A model generated the notes under the pieces. That model did not search any database, was not told the DNA's origin, and was given only the letters and a program-made list of their open reading frames with translations. DNA of 64,000 nucleotides from Hofstenia miamia (lineage: Eukaryota; Xenacoelomorpha; Acoela), in NCBI GenBank assembly GCA_004352715.1, contig SCFE01000109.1, positions 62,001-126,000 on the forward strand, in the 5' to 3' direction. Each line of letters opens with the position of its first letter. Positions within the stretch are counted from its first letter, which is position 1. The position numbers and the translations under genes are program-made. Below, one piece after another: positions 23,381-34,859 of the stretch.

Positions 23381-25191
23381 CTAGGATTTTATTGCGTAAA
23401 AAAGAATTGAAAATTACGCGAAAAATGCACAAAAAAGAGAAAAATTGCGCGAAAATAAAGGGAGAAGGCGTTAAAAAATAGATTCGACAAATCAAAAATC
23501 AATTATCTTCATTGCTGTTCCAGTTAATAATGGTGGGAAATTTCAAGTTCTGCACTGTCAATGATTGTCGTTTTGGTGAAAGTACATCTCCCATAGTTGA
23601 AAATAACCGCTCTATATCAGCAGAATTCATGGGTGCATTTTTATAGACTGGTGCAAGAAGAAGCAAAACATTCGCCAGCATTGAAGTATTATTGAGAACA
23701 TTTTTCAATTCCATGAGTTTGTTCAGATCTGGATTCTGCTCAATAATTGCCCTCAGTTTTCTCTTATTTGGCTCAACGATAATAATTTCTTGGATATTCT
23801 CTAGAATTTCTAGAGATTCTAACATCGTAATTCTTCCTACCAGTCTCGTTATCGCTTCAGTCACAGGTACAAAGTTTCCGGCAATGAACGCCAATTGACT
23901 TTGCAGAGCAGTGTCATTCATTTGGTCAACCAAGTTCTCAACAACATCTTCGTTGCTGTCATTATCCGATAAGTAGGATAAAAATTGCTGGAATGCATCA
24001 AAACTTTTGAAGAAATAGAAGCACGTTTCGAGCCAAGTATTTCAGCATGTAATAACTGGCCAAGAAGGAAGTGTAAATCCGGTAACTTCTTTATAAAGTC
24101 TTTGACGTCTGGTGCATAGGATGAAAAAATTGCTTGTTTTTGTAATAAAAACATCGCATGTTCTATTTTAAGCTCTTACAAATTCGGCAAGGCGTTGTAA
24201 ACCGTGAGCTAAGCAAGTGACATGCAGTAAATCTGGGAACAGATTCTTGAGATCATAGCCACATTTGATCATATAGGATGCACCCTCCGACACTAACAAT
24301 TTGAAATTGCGATAACATACATTCTGCTCGAAAAACACGCTAAGTGTGGTATTAATGAGCTGAAATATGGCCACAATGTCCCCGTGGTTCCCCTCACTTA
24401 ACTCTATAAGTAATGGTTTATCCAGTGAAGACAATTTTCTACCTGCGCTATCTGTTGCCTCGTCAACCATGATATAATAATTCTCTGAATCTATAAAGTC
24501 TCTAACTCTATCTCTTTAAATTCGATAGATAGTTCTTACGGGCAGTACTTGGATCTGGAACCGATCTTGCCGTAAAATCTTCGAGAAACGATTTTAACAC
24601 ACGATTTTTCATCTTTTCTAAATCAATGTTAGCAGCAACAAAATCCTCGATCAGACGCGCGACTGGTTTGTCGACGAAAATGATAACAGTTGCTGACGTT
24701 TTTTCGTAAGGTCTGAATGCTTGGCGTGCTTACTACTTTCAATGTGCTTGTACTTGCGAAATTTAATGTATGATGCATCAAAATCAAAGCCAGTAACGCA
24801 ACTCCAACATATAATCTTATTTTCGGGCTCAGAGTACTGCCAAATTGAGGATCCACCAGGTAAAGATTGAGCGAAGGCATTCCCATTCAGCTTAACTTTG
24901 GGCATCTTATTGTAAATAACACTGCACTGGCTGTTATATGTGAGAAAAGGTCTTAGTGACAAATGGAGGGAAACGTTTATTCACTGATTTGAACCTGTCA
25001 ATGTTTACTGCCATATTGTGCCGTTTGAATGGTGCCTAGCCGCATGCATTTTGGAAATTGCGTTCGATTTGGTATTAGTATATTATAAATTTAAGCAGAA
25101 ATTGGGTTAAAATCGAAAAATTAGGAGAAAACAAATTTAGTCAAAAATTGCTTGAAAAATTGTGTTATTGCATGACGCAATAAAATCCTGG
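23381..25191 (-). mobile_element. hAT transposon nested in the LINE
   Basis: The left end CTAGGATTTTATTGCGTA matches the reverse complement of the right end, CCAGGATTTTATTGCGTC, at 16 of 18 bases. The flanks GAGTAGAG and CACTAGAC agree at 5 of 8 positions, as expected for an aged 8-bp target duplication. The LINE reading resumes across the insertion: KRYGMSR on the left and LDMRQCYI on the right. The element is 1.8 kb and its transposase is on the minus strand. Confidence 0.8.
23499..24962 (-). pseudogene. hAT transposase, broken
   Basis: Read on the minus strand from 24962. An N-terminal part has CWSCVTGFDFDASYIKFRKY and SSKHAKHSD (a BED/TTF-like zinc-binding layout with Cys-x2-Cys and a later His). 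A central part has MVDEATDSAGRKL and NLFPDLLHVTCLAHGLQRL, the hAT catalytic core around the second Asp and CxxH. The C-terminal block is NSADIERLFSTMGDVLSPKR, followed by QSLTVQNL, the dimerisation region. Frames change at about 24650, 24475 and 24150, so no full protein is made. It is better preserved than the fragment at 97-285. Confidence 0.85.
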
Positions 25192-25891
25192 CACTAGACA
25201 TGAGGCAATGTTATATTAATGATTTTCTTAACCAATTGGCTAGCTCTCATTTTACCCCCATGTATTACATGAAAAACATTAACTATAAAGTTGACTCTTT
25301 TTATTCCACAATGGAACGTGCAATGGCTCGAATCCCTTCTATTATATAAAAATGATTTTAAAAGATCCCCTATGGATGACGTCATCTATAAAAATCATTG
25401 CTGAAAAAATAATACGATGCAATTTTGCAGGGAAATAACGAACTTAAGAGAATTCAGAAAAAACTTGAACAGGAAATTATTAATGCTAAACGGAAATAGG
25501 TCGAGAAAAATAAAACTGCAGATAAGATGTGAAATATTGTGCACGACATGAATGGGAAAGAGAATAATGACAGCATAATTGCCCTTGTGAATTCTGTTCA
25601 TAGTGTCAAAGATGCTTTATCTAATATAAGTACCAAACTCTCTGAATCGATGATGATGAATACATCCACTCATGACAAGGACGACATCAGGCAGTTTCCT
25701 CAAGATATCGATATTTTTACCACTCCTGTTGAAACTTTTACCTATCTACTGAAGTTAGTAGACAGAAAAGCAACTGGGAATGATGGCATTCCCACTCCCA
25801 CACAACTCTATAAGATAGCATCACACCTAATTGCTGAACCACTTTGCGATATAGTAAATTGTAGCCTAATTACTATGACTGTTACATCAAA

Positions 25892-26542
25892 ATGGAAAAT
25901 ACTGATGTCTTACCTTTACCAAAGATTCCGCATCCAGTTATCAATGACTTGCGTCCTAAATCATTACTATCTATCCATTCTAAATTTTTGGAATTGGTGA
26001 TATTAAAATTTGTCAGGGCTGATATTTTGCGTATGCTTGAGAATTCACAATATGCTTATCGTCCAAAATCATCCACCGAGATCATGTTTAAATCTGTGAT
26101 GAACAACATAACCCGCCACTTCAATAACGGAGCGCGCGAAGTCTTATGTAAAGCAATCGATTTTTCAAAAGCTTTTGATAGCATCAGTCATGATTTATTA
26201 ATAAAAAAGCTTACCAGGATGAATTTACCTCGCAACTTTGTTATATACATTCAAGATTATCTTAAAAACAGATATTTTCGAATTAGATTTTGCGATAACT
26301 ACAGTAACTATTATCTGATCAAATGTGGTGTGCCCCAAGGATCATTTTTAGGACACTTCCTTTTCTGTTTATTCTTAAGTGATCTAAAGCCTAGCATTGC
26401 TAGTAACTCAATTTTCAGGTATGCTGATGATATCTTGATTATTACGCCAATTTATACATCGTTTTTTGAAACCGAATTTAGAAATATCTTGACGTGGGTT
26501 AATACAAATAACATGCGTATTAACGTTGCTAAATCCAAATAA
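25892..26542 (+). pseudogene. LINE reverse transcriptase domain
   Basis: An uninterrupted 200-residue stretch carries RT motifs in order: LPKIPHPVINDLRPKSLLSI, LENSQYAYRPKSST, AIDFSKAFDSISHDLL (first catalytic Asp), KCGVPQGSFLGHFLF, and FRYADDILI (the YADD box with both catalytic Asp). A stop at 26540 cuts it before the thumb region, which continues in another frame (ICGLWLPHNLKW). The family resembles CR1/L2/jockey elements; the exact clade is unresolved. Confidence 0.9.
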
Positions 26543-27657
26543 AAAATTTTCGTTAGTATAGACACAGTTCTTCCAGACGGTTTTGAAATTGCAACTAACA
26601 TCAACATATGTGGTTTGTGGTTGCCTCACAATCTGAAATGGAACTGTCATATTTAGTATATTGTAAGGTAAACATCTCCACGATTATATGCGCTACGTTT
26701 ATTACGCAAATTTGTTGAAGCCAGAGAACTCAAAATTATTTTTCAGGCAACCATTTGTAGCATCTTGGCTTACTGTTATGCTGTGTTTTTTGTATTGCCG
26801 GAATACTTAAATAGAAAAATTCAGTTAATTTGTAACAGAACCAAACGCATCATATCTGGGAAGATCATTATAACGAATAGGAGATGCTATAGAGCTATTA
26901 CATTTTTCCAAAAAGCATTAATCCCTAATCATCCTCTAAACGATCTTATCACACGTCGTTTACGTTTCTCAACTCAGTTTTCTATAGAAAAAATCAGGTT
27001 GGAAATACGCAGTAAATCCATTCATCTCGTTCTCCTCAAGATATCTTTGTCACTAAAGATGAACAAACCTGCGATAGCCTAGTTATGAAGACTGTTAGGT
27101 TGCTTCAGATTGTACCAATAATCTCACATGCACCATGAATAAAAAGTGCACAAAGCATAGATCGACGATGAAAGAAAAACCATTTTTACAATCATCAATT
27201 TTGTAAACATTACTTTGTAATATTTAAGCATTAAAATATATAGCTTCTAACGGCCTTAATTCCTTAAGTTTATAAGTGCTTACTTGATTCTTGAGTAAAA
27301 ACCCGGCGAAATCGGTTAGAATTTTAGTTGATATTTTTTAAAATGCTAGAAGAGTATATTTTCATTACTTCAAAAATGTTCCTGCTGTAATATGTTTAGT
27401 TAGCTTGCTTCAAATTAAAAAGTCATCTTAAAGTGATAAGTTTAATAGGATCGTTCGGTTTTCTTCACTAGTAATTGTATATTATGAATAAATTTTGAAT
27501 GCAAAATATTACTGCAATATCTTGCTCACTAGAAATTGACTCTGACTTGGTAAATAACGTAAGGTAATAAGACAGTTAATGGTTATTTGTAAATATTTAC
27601 AGTTTGCAGGTCCTAACACTTTCTAATCTTAAAATATCATTTAAAATTAGAAACCTG

Positions 27658-28401
27658 ATGCGTGTCACTGTATTTCTTGTGTTATCTATTGCTTTAGTAA
27701 TCAACTATTGTGATTGCAGATGTAAGAACATTGAGTCAGACATTGTCTGTATGCGATGGGCTAGACATTGTAATACTAACACTGAAGTAAGAAAGAAGTG
27801 CAGAAAAAAATGTGGCTACTGTGATAAACCAATTGAAAATCCTGAATCACCATTAACAATAACCGGAAAGCCTACGGACCCTAATATGCCGCATAATCCG
27901 TTTCTAGGGTTTAACTGTAATTCAAAGCGGTGCTCGATACCACGTTGTGATCCATCTGCCGTGCTTCATTATGAAATAGGAAGTTGCTGCAAAACATGTT
28001 TGCAGTTGCCCACACAGGGTTGCAAACCGGTTTATGATCACATCTATTTAGACGGTTTCACGTACAAAGGAATGCGATGTAAGACGAAAACTCCTCTTGT
28101 TAAATCGAAATGCATAGGAACTTGTGCAAGTGCGAGTGGTAACTCTTTAAATGAGGGAAATGAAGTAGAACGATGTCAATGTTGCAAAAGTCGTCAAATG
28201 CAAGAATTTACAGCTGTTTTTGACTGTATTGAATCAAAGATTCCTGTACGTCATCGATATTCTATCATAACTAGTTGTGGTTGTAATTCATGTGAGAATA
28301 GACACAAGTCTCCTGCTTCCAAGGCTTCGGGAAGACTTTCAGTGGATATTGAAGAATTTAATGAAGATATTGAAGATGCATTAAATAAATTTAATTTATA
28401 A
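27658..28401 (+). CDS. Secreted ShKT / VWC-like / C-terminal cystine-knot protein
   Basis: This is a 247-residue protein in one coding exon, starting at ATG 27658. An AG at 27600-27601 suggests a spliced 5' UTR. Residues 1-20 form a signal peptide (MRVTVFLVLSIALVINYCDC). Residues about 21-54 make a ShKT module with six Cys (spacing C-x7-C-x6-C-x9-C-x3-C-x2-C). Residues about 80-115 have a VWC-like C-terminal half (CNSKRCSIPRC, then CCKTC). From about 120 comes a full CTCK domain: GCKP, RCKT, CIGTC (the C-x-G-x-C ring motif), CQCC, FDC and CGCNSC. The tail is acidic and non-cysteine. CTCK domains dimerise mucins, Slit, CCN and BMP-antagonist proteins; ShKT modules occur in many metalloprotease-linked and matrix proteins as well as channel-blocking peptides. 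An extracellular matrix or signalling role is more likely than toxin use, but this is inference. Confidence 0.85.
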   Translation: MRVTVFLVLSIALVINYCDCRCKNIESDIVCMRWARHCNTNTEVRKKCRKKCGYCDKPIENPESPLTITGKPTDPNMPHNPFLGFNCNSKRCSIPRCDPSAVLHYEIGSCCKTCLQLPTQGCKPVYDHIYLDGFTYKGMRCKTKTPLVKSKCIGTCASASGNSLNEGNEVERCQCCKSRQMQEFTAVFDCIESKIPVRHRYSIITSCGCNSCENRHKSPASKASGRLSVDIEEFNEDIEDALNKFNL

Positions 28402-28438
28402 CTATTTTTAATGAACTATTAGTATATGAATTGTGAAA

Positions 28439-28444
28439 ATAAAT
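28439..28444 (+). terminator. Polyadenylation signal of the ShKT-CTCK gene
   Basis: AATAAA 38 nt after the stop codon, giving a very short 3' UTR. Confidence 0.6.
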
Positions 28445-28740
28445 GGATTTGTTTTAATGGTGCAGTAGAAAATATTGAAAAAAGTGCATCTTGTTGCAAT
28501 TTCTCTGGAAATTCCCAAACGCCAAAACGTGGTAGTGCACCACACAATCTTAGGTTAAGAAAAACATGTATCTGTCAAAATTTTTTGTGAAATTCAGGAT
28601 TGTAGAATTTTAAACAGTCATTTCTGAATCTCTTCAATAGTTATATCAGCTAAAGTACTTCAATTACGTTTGATGTGTTTTTCTAATATAAACCTAACAT
28701 ACTTAAATTTAAATTCTAGTTAATTTTTTAATTTACCTAA

Positions 28741-29020
28741 AATTTGAGCTGATTGCAATTTATTTGAGACACACTGCAATAAAAATAAACATAAATTTTT
28801 CCATGGTTTTTGATTACCAATATGCTTTGTTTGTTCAGACACTGCGCAGTGATATTGTAATTTTCTACTAGTATATTGGAAAAATTTGAGCTGATTGCAA
28901 TTTATTTGAGACACACTGCAATAAAAATAAACATAAATTTTTCCGTGGTTTTTGATTACCAATATGCTTTGTTTGTTCAGACACTGCGCAGTGATATTGT
29001 AATTTTCTACTAGTATATTG
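28741..29020. repeat. Two-copy tandem repeat, period 142 bp
   Basis: Units 28741-28878 and 28883-29020 are identical by eye except CCATGG versus CCGTGG. The near-identity indicates a recent duplication. It lies 0.3 kb past the ShKT-CTCK gene. Confidence 0.9.
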
Positions 29021-30800
29021 ATGTGGTTACAAATTTGCAATGCTAAGAAATTAAAGCTTGATGCTCTTTTCAACTTGCGGAAAATATATAGGGGTTAAAA
29101 CATCTGTTGGCCACTAATTATCACAGAACTAGCTATAGAAATGTAATTATAGCACCAAATTTTTGCCATAGCAATGACAAAACAATTGATTGGTACTTAA
29201 GATGTATGTTAAATTTCATTTTAGCATTCGCTTCATAAATCAAAATGTTGTTCGTTCGAAAGATATTCACATGTTTTTATCTGAAGGCAGCATTATTATT
29301 CTTTACTATGAATTCACTATTATGGATTTACTGTGACTTTAATTTGCATGCTAACAAGAATTTAATCAAAATATATGTCGTTAGCTTCTTCAATGACCAT
29401 CAATTGTAACTGTAGCTACATTTATAGTATGTGCATGCAACCTTTTGAAGTAATTTTTTATGGTAAATAGACAGTAGGAACTCGGGGCTGCTAGTACTTG
29501 AAATCATGCATAATTCGCCAACTCTAAGTTAACTACAAGTGATGTAACAACAAACCATGTAATATCAACTCAAAGTAGTGTATCAATGAAGCTAATCTTA
29601 CAATAAGAGGAATTGGGCTGATTGAAGTTTATTCAGTATTATGAACTTTATTTTATGCGAATAATGTCAATGAAGGTCTCTGGAACACTATCGGTAATGT
29701 TCGGGGCGGACGCAGGAAAAGAGACCCTAAAAATACATTTCACGGCCTTAGATTTTAAATTTTTCATTTTTTTTACATAAATTGTTTTGATTTAGCCAGT
29801 CAAAACCACTTTTGAAAACCTTAACTGGGGACATTCCACCATGCATCTTCCTTGCGTAAGCCACTGGTACCGTTTGGCTGATTTCGCCTAATTTTCATAT
29901 TTAAAATATCCGAAATTTTAATGAAGCTTGTTGAATATGCTTAGACTGATAATGGAAAACTCAGAACTCTAAGCTTTGTAGTTGAGATAATTAAACCTAT
30001 ATAAATCAGCTCAATGCAAATGTATGGAAAATTTGAAAAAACTATTTTGGAAAGCATCTATTTTGGAAAGCATAAACATTGTAAAGTATATCATACTTAT
30101 ATTCGCATACATTTCAACATAAATATGCATACCATTTTTACTAGTGCTACATGTATTTAGTCTCAACAGAAAGCATGTGATTCTAAACATTTTGAGATTT
30201 TTTTTGGTGTACTATGCGTAATTGCACATTTCTAACTTGAAACATTAGTATCGAGTAGAATTCTAAACTTGAGAAGAAACAAGAAGTCAGATTTGTTAAC
30301 CCATATATTCCATTGAGCTTTGCAAAAAGATTTATAAACACCCTTTAATCATACATCAATTTATAATTTGTCTAGAAAGATGATACAATACTTTTAAAAG
30401 TAGTTTAAAATACTATTTTACACACATTGTCACATGAAAAATCCAGTAAGCTTAAATTCATTCAGTAAGAACTTAAATGACAATGAATATAATGCCCATT
30501 TTCTATGAGCCTTCAATTACAAATTACGTCTAATCAACATAACATCAATTGGTATAGGTTTAGATTTTCCGTCAAAAACTTTAAATTCAATTAGAGATTT
30601 ATTCAATTAGCATTTTAAATACTTTTAAGTAGGTCAAAACATATCTAATGTAGATTAAATTACTATAACCTCATGTTTATATATTTAGAATTAAATATTC
30701 CTTAAAATGTTCACTATCTAAATAAATTGCAATCATACACATTTTGAATTCTATCAAGAATGTGTTATGGATCAGTTATATGACATCCAAATTAAATTAA
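29021..30800. other. Intergenic, no gene recognised
   Basis: A+T-rich, all frames closed. A GGGGCGGACGCAGG patch at about 29703 resembles a hAT/MITE tip without a partner. Confidence 0.5.
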
Positions 30801-30809
30801 ACTGATATA

Positions 30810-31240
30810 AGAAATCTAGAACGATTTCAGAGAAGATGCTTTCAATGGATTTGGAAGACTGGAAATTATAAAGATAGACTTCATAAAATGCAATTACTAC
30901 CATTATCTCTCTATTTACAATATCTGGATTTGATTTATTTTAACACACTCCTTAATAAAAACTTGGTCTTAGGTCACGTGTTCGCTTACTATTTAAAAAC
31001 AAGAAATTAAACAGAAAAAAATCGAACAACTTCTTTTTCAACAGAATTACTATCCTTTCAAATTATTTGGATTTTAATACAGAAATTTATTTATTCGAAT
31101 GCTTGAATATTCGTAATGATCAAATTTTTACGAAAAACATATTAGGATGAAATCTTGGCTTCGGTACTCTTCACTCTCAAAACAGGATATTTGAATTTAG
31201 CACATCTTGCTTTGCACATTTTGTTCACTTAACTACTTTC
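30810..31240 (+). pseudogene. LINE post-RT fragment
   Basis: The plus strand reads RNLERFQRRCFQWIWKTGNY, then KDRLHKMQLLPLSLYLQYLD and LIYFNTLLNKNLVLG. This matches the region downstream of the LINE RT (LE-x-FQRR...YK-RL-x-LPLS...LD). Stops interrupt what follows. It is a different copy from the LINE at 22-27 kb. Confidence 0.65.
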
Positions 31241-31579
31241 CCACACTGAAGTTCTTGATTAAGTCTTGTAAATTCTAATTATTTAAGTAAATTATATGTA
31301 TACGAATACAAAAACAAATCTAAATTAACATTCAAAGACACAACTAATTGATTATAGATACAATTAAAGAATGTTCCCTTCCGTGGTGCTTGAGTGAAAC
31401 ATTTCAATGTTTGTGCAGCGTTTTATTGTGCATTTCCATCCTTAAGTTTTCAAAATCCGAGCCTTCTGTTAAGAACTTTCTTGCAAGCCGTCCTGAGTGA
31501 TTTGCACTGATGTTCTAAAATGTTCACAAATGAATATAGACGTAGTGATATTGTTAAATAATTAAATTCATATTTTTTC

Positions 31580-31880
31580 AAAACAATGTCTAATATCATA
31601 AAAGATATTAATTTAGGTCTATAAAAATATTAGCTTAGGATGTTTAGGTTTAGGAAACCTGGGTTTTTAACTTTAGTTTAGGGCTTTGGTCTATAGAAAA
31701 ACAATTTAAGTCTTAGATTAGAAATTTAGGTTTTAGTTTAGGAAACATGGATTTTCAGACTTTGCTTAGGGTATAGTTCTATAAAAAATAAGAATACATG
31801 TATAGGTTTTTCTGACTTTGGTTTAGGGGTTTGGTGTATAAAAAATAAGAATTTCGGTTAGGGTTATGGTTAAAATTAGG
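31580..31880. repeat. Degenerate TTTAGG-rich repeats
   Basis: About three imperfect units of 80-100 bp share TTTAG(G)GTTT, GGAAACNTGG, TTTAGGG and TATA(G)AAAAA. The last unit contains TTAGGGTTATGG. The units are too diverged to give a clean period. Confidence 0.5.
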
Positions 31881-32307
31881 TGAAGAATAGATCCTGAAAA
31901 GTGAAGAATAATCTGGTGGAATGAAAAACTATGCAAATATTCCATATTCTATGAAAATAATGTTAGTTAGGAGAGGGGGGGGAGCAAAAAAGATCCCTTT
32001 TATTAAAAATATCTTTTCAACTGGAGTGTCTGAATTTAGTCATTAATTTGTAACCGATCCACTTTCTCAATAATTTATTTGTGGACAGGGAATAACTGCT
32101 TTGAAAATATAATTACTAATAAGCGTTCATTTTCAACAGTTTTGTGGAATCTTTTGATATTTCATGAATTATATTACCTGTCAAATTACAGCCTGAAAAA
32201 ATAACTTGTTGAAATAAGCATAAAATGCATATTCATGTTTGAAGACAATTTAGATTGGAATATTCAAAAGTTTTAATAAATATGTTTTTTAAGCATTTAT
32301 TACTTAC

Positions 32308-32451
32308 ATCTGATTGATCTTCTGCGTGTTCATCAACTGCTTGGCTGAGTGATAAAAGACGATGCTTCCGACGCTTTTGACTTTCACGTTTTTTCTTCTT
32401 TGATTTTGATTTTGCAACCGGTGCCCCTGACGGGTACATTACTTGTGGATT
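32308..32451 (-). CDS. Internal exon of an unrecognised minus-strand gene (basic region)
   Basis: A 144-bp exon (48 codons, phase 0 both sides) is bounded by acceptor TTCTTATAG and donor GTAAGTAA, an almost consensus pair. It encodes NPQVMYPSGAPVAKSKSK, then KKKRESQKRRKHRLLSLSQA and VDEHAEDQSD. The Lys/Arg-rich run resembles a bipartite nuclear localisation signal followed by an acidic end. I do not recognise the family. It may belong to the gene starting at 44.29 kb, since strand and phase agree, but the link over 11 kb is unproven. Confidence 0.55.
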
Positions 32452-32459
32452 CTATAAGA

Positions 32460-33385
32460 ACATTTAAAAGAAAAAATCGAACTATGGATACAGTTATCTA
32501 AGGTATTAAAAAATATTTTTGTACTGCAAAAGCGCTGGCAAACTAGATTCAGAAGCGGATCCAGCATAAAGTGAAAATTGAAATCGTGGCAGAAATGCAA
32601 AAGGACTGGGCATGGGGCTTAAGGGGTTTCTTAATTTTCATTTAGACCTGACCTGACTTAGGTCAAATTTTGAATAGTTTCAAATTGGTAATGTATGAAT
32701 TCTAATAGTCAGCGGCGAAATTCTATTGTGAAAGAGAGAACTGCTTTGTAGATAAAAAAAGCATTTCATAATCATTATAATCTATTCGTAATGACTTGTA
32801 ATTTTTCTGGGAATATTTAAATCATATTTGAGTATTTCCGCAAGATATTCAAATATATGGTAAATCGACTAATAATTTAGCCTTTTTATTCATAGCAAGC
32901 AATTAGTTCCACCTGGTGTGAAGCATAGAACTCCCCGTTTTTGGAAAATCATGTTTTCTGTAGCAAAACAAAAGCTTTATCTGTTTTTTAATTTTGCTGT
33001 CCTCTTAGTTTACTGCAAAACTAGTATTACACTTTTATCATAATTATAAAAATCCGCTTTTGAAATTTTAGATGAGTAACTTCAGTTCTAAAAATAAAAT
33101 ATATTATTTTAATTTTAGTGATTAGATTTTATAATAAGTTTCTAACTACCCAACTTTGGTCTAACAAACCGAAAAATTGAAGAATTTTTTTTTGCAAGAA
33201 CCAATAAATGTGCCTAAAATAAACCGAATTGGTAATAATTTGAATGGTCTCACGCAGAGATAGGTTGGTTATGTCCATATCTGCAGTCCCACCAAGCGCA
33301 CAACTCAACTGCAGTGTTCGAGGAAGTGATGACCTTATCAATTGCTCAGGTTCTTCACAAATTGAACACCTCAATTTACATATAA
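32460..33385. other. No gene recognised
   Basis: A CAGAAGCGGATCCAGC patch at about 32548 resembles a MITE tip. An 81-codon minus-strand frame at 33129-33374 (MRCSICEEPEQLIRSSLPRT) has no splice sites or family I can support. Confidence 0.4.
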
Positions 33386-33388
33386 CCC

Positions 33389-33389
<1 letters not shown>

Positions 33390-33426
<37 letters not shown>
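33390..33426. repeat. (TA)n microsatellite
   Basis: Uninterrupted TA run. Confidence 0.95.
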
Positions 33427-33429
<3 letters not shown>

Positions 33430-34505
33430 TATCACTTTTAGAATATTTGTCTCTTTGTCTCCATTTTTCTATCTCTATATCTAGAGGCGCCCATGAATAC
33501 TACTTGAATACTACTTATGTGCTGCGGTGCGGATTGAAGAATTTGAATTTCCCCACACCCGCAAATTTTATGATCTAATTAATCAACTTTTTGATTTCCT
33601 AATACCACATTTATACTGTTCTGGACTTGTATTAACATATTATCTTTGCTGTTTTCTATATGTACAAATGAACGTTGCACATACTTTACTAAATCCGCCA
33701 GAGCTTAAACTTTGTTTTGCGATCATTATGAAAATAATAGAGGTTGTGCAAATTTTGTACAATTAACATAATTGTAATGTCTTAATATAATTGAAAATGT
33801 CTATGAATCTTTTACTTAAATAGCACAATTGCATTTCAAAGTTTGTATTGTACTGCATTTTGTATATAGTAGATTTAATAAAAGTATATAGTAGATTTAG
33901 GGGGTATTTCAAAATAGGCTCGTAGTAAAAAGCATACAATGAAACTAAATGTCTGATCATAAAATTTACATGATGTTTAATAAAAATAAGTCGTAGTGCT
34001 AAAATGCTAGCACAGTACTTTTATAATTATAGTGTGTGAACATATAGGGCCGGATCCTCTATTTCACCTAATGCTTACGAAAGTTCTCTAAGCACAAATT
34101 ACTGATGTTATATTCAGTGTAATGTATGTAGTGCAATAATGCTAAAAATGTTTTCAAATAGTAGATTTTATGGGATAACCCATGCTAAATTATATCATTT
34201 AAGTGTCAACATATTGTAGACAAAGTCTAATAAAAGATGCACTCCCTGTAGTTTTATGAATATGTAAATCTTGCATATCACACTTACATAATTGTATTCA
34301 GGCTCCTATAAAATAACCATTTGAAAAGAAACAACCATGTTGAAAAATTAGAGGAAATGTGATGCTAAAAATATTTTAACAGATGTCTTTATAAGGGTTG
34401 GCGAATTTTGCCACCTTCTAAAATTACACTGAATCCTTGCCCTTATTCACAATACAATACAATCTAAATGAATTTTCCAAAGAAATTTCCTTGTTTGCCG
34501 AAGAA

Positions 34506-34706
34506 TTAATGTTCTCCATACAGAACAAGTATGCCATAAATATTCATTAAATTTAGCGCCCAATATCCTTCACGATTTAATAACATTTCTGTCGATCGGG
34601 TGTCAGACAATGTATTTTGCCATATGTTATGTAATAAGCACTTAGCTTTTTTAAACAAAATTTTCACATCATAACTGAAATTGCATTCCTCTGACGCATT
34701 GAAAAT
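34506..34706 (-). CDS. Possible exon of the unrecognised minus-strand gene
   Basis: Acceptor TTGTTCTACAG precedes an open, phase-0 stretch: IFNASEECNFSYDVKILFKK, then AKCLLHNIWQNTLSD, RSTEMLLNREGYWALNLMNI. It closes at YGEH-stop (34506), so it is either a terminal exon or uses an unclear donor before that. The composition looks like real protein and unlike the transposon fragments around it. Family not recognised. Confidence 0.35.
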   Translation of the reverse strand: MFNASEECNFSYDVKILFKKAKCLLHNIWQNTLSDTRSTEMLLNREGYWALNLMNIYGILVLYGEH

Positions 34707-34859
34707 CTGTAGAACAAAAAGCAATATTTCTAGAATTTTCTGCTACATTATAAAGATTGCACTCGAAATTCAACAAAATACAGGGTCTAGGTATATATTC
34801 ATTATTACCAATCACACTAAAATGAATATAATATATATGTATATATAGAGTACATTATT

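Larger units (their letters stand above)
21987..27110 (+). mobile_element. Decayed non-LTR retrotransposon (LINE), interrupted by hAT
   Basis: The order is that of a CR1/jockey-type LINE. An ORF1-like protein begins at ATG 21987 (coiled, charged) and continues in broken frames through RRHEFIDQCFAG and RNGKHYQFIDN (about 22460-22675). An endonuclease starts MPSILSLNAQSVAPKIDEL at 22719. After the hAT insertion come a linker (LDMRQCYINDFLNQ, 25193 on) and the reverse transcriptase at 25890-26540, with DFSKAFDSISHDLL, GVPQGS and FRYADDIL. A post-RT region follows to about 27080 (NHPLNDLITRRLRF). Multiple stops and frameshifts mean it cannot retrotranspose. Its job would have been target-primed reverse transcription. 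Confidence 0.85.

Noticed and set aside
28720-29073. 117-codon minus-strand frame with internal protein repeat
   Set aside because: The repeat is only the 142-bp DNA tandem duplication, and there is no splice or family support.
33129-33374. 81-codon minus-strand frame with Cys pairs
   Set aside because: There are no usable splice sites, no family signature, and the other strand is equally open. I could not support a gene.
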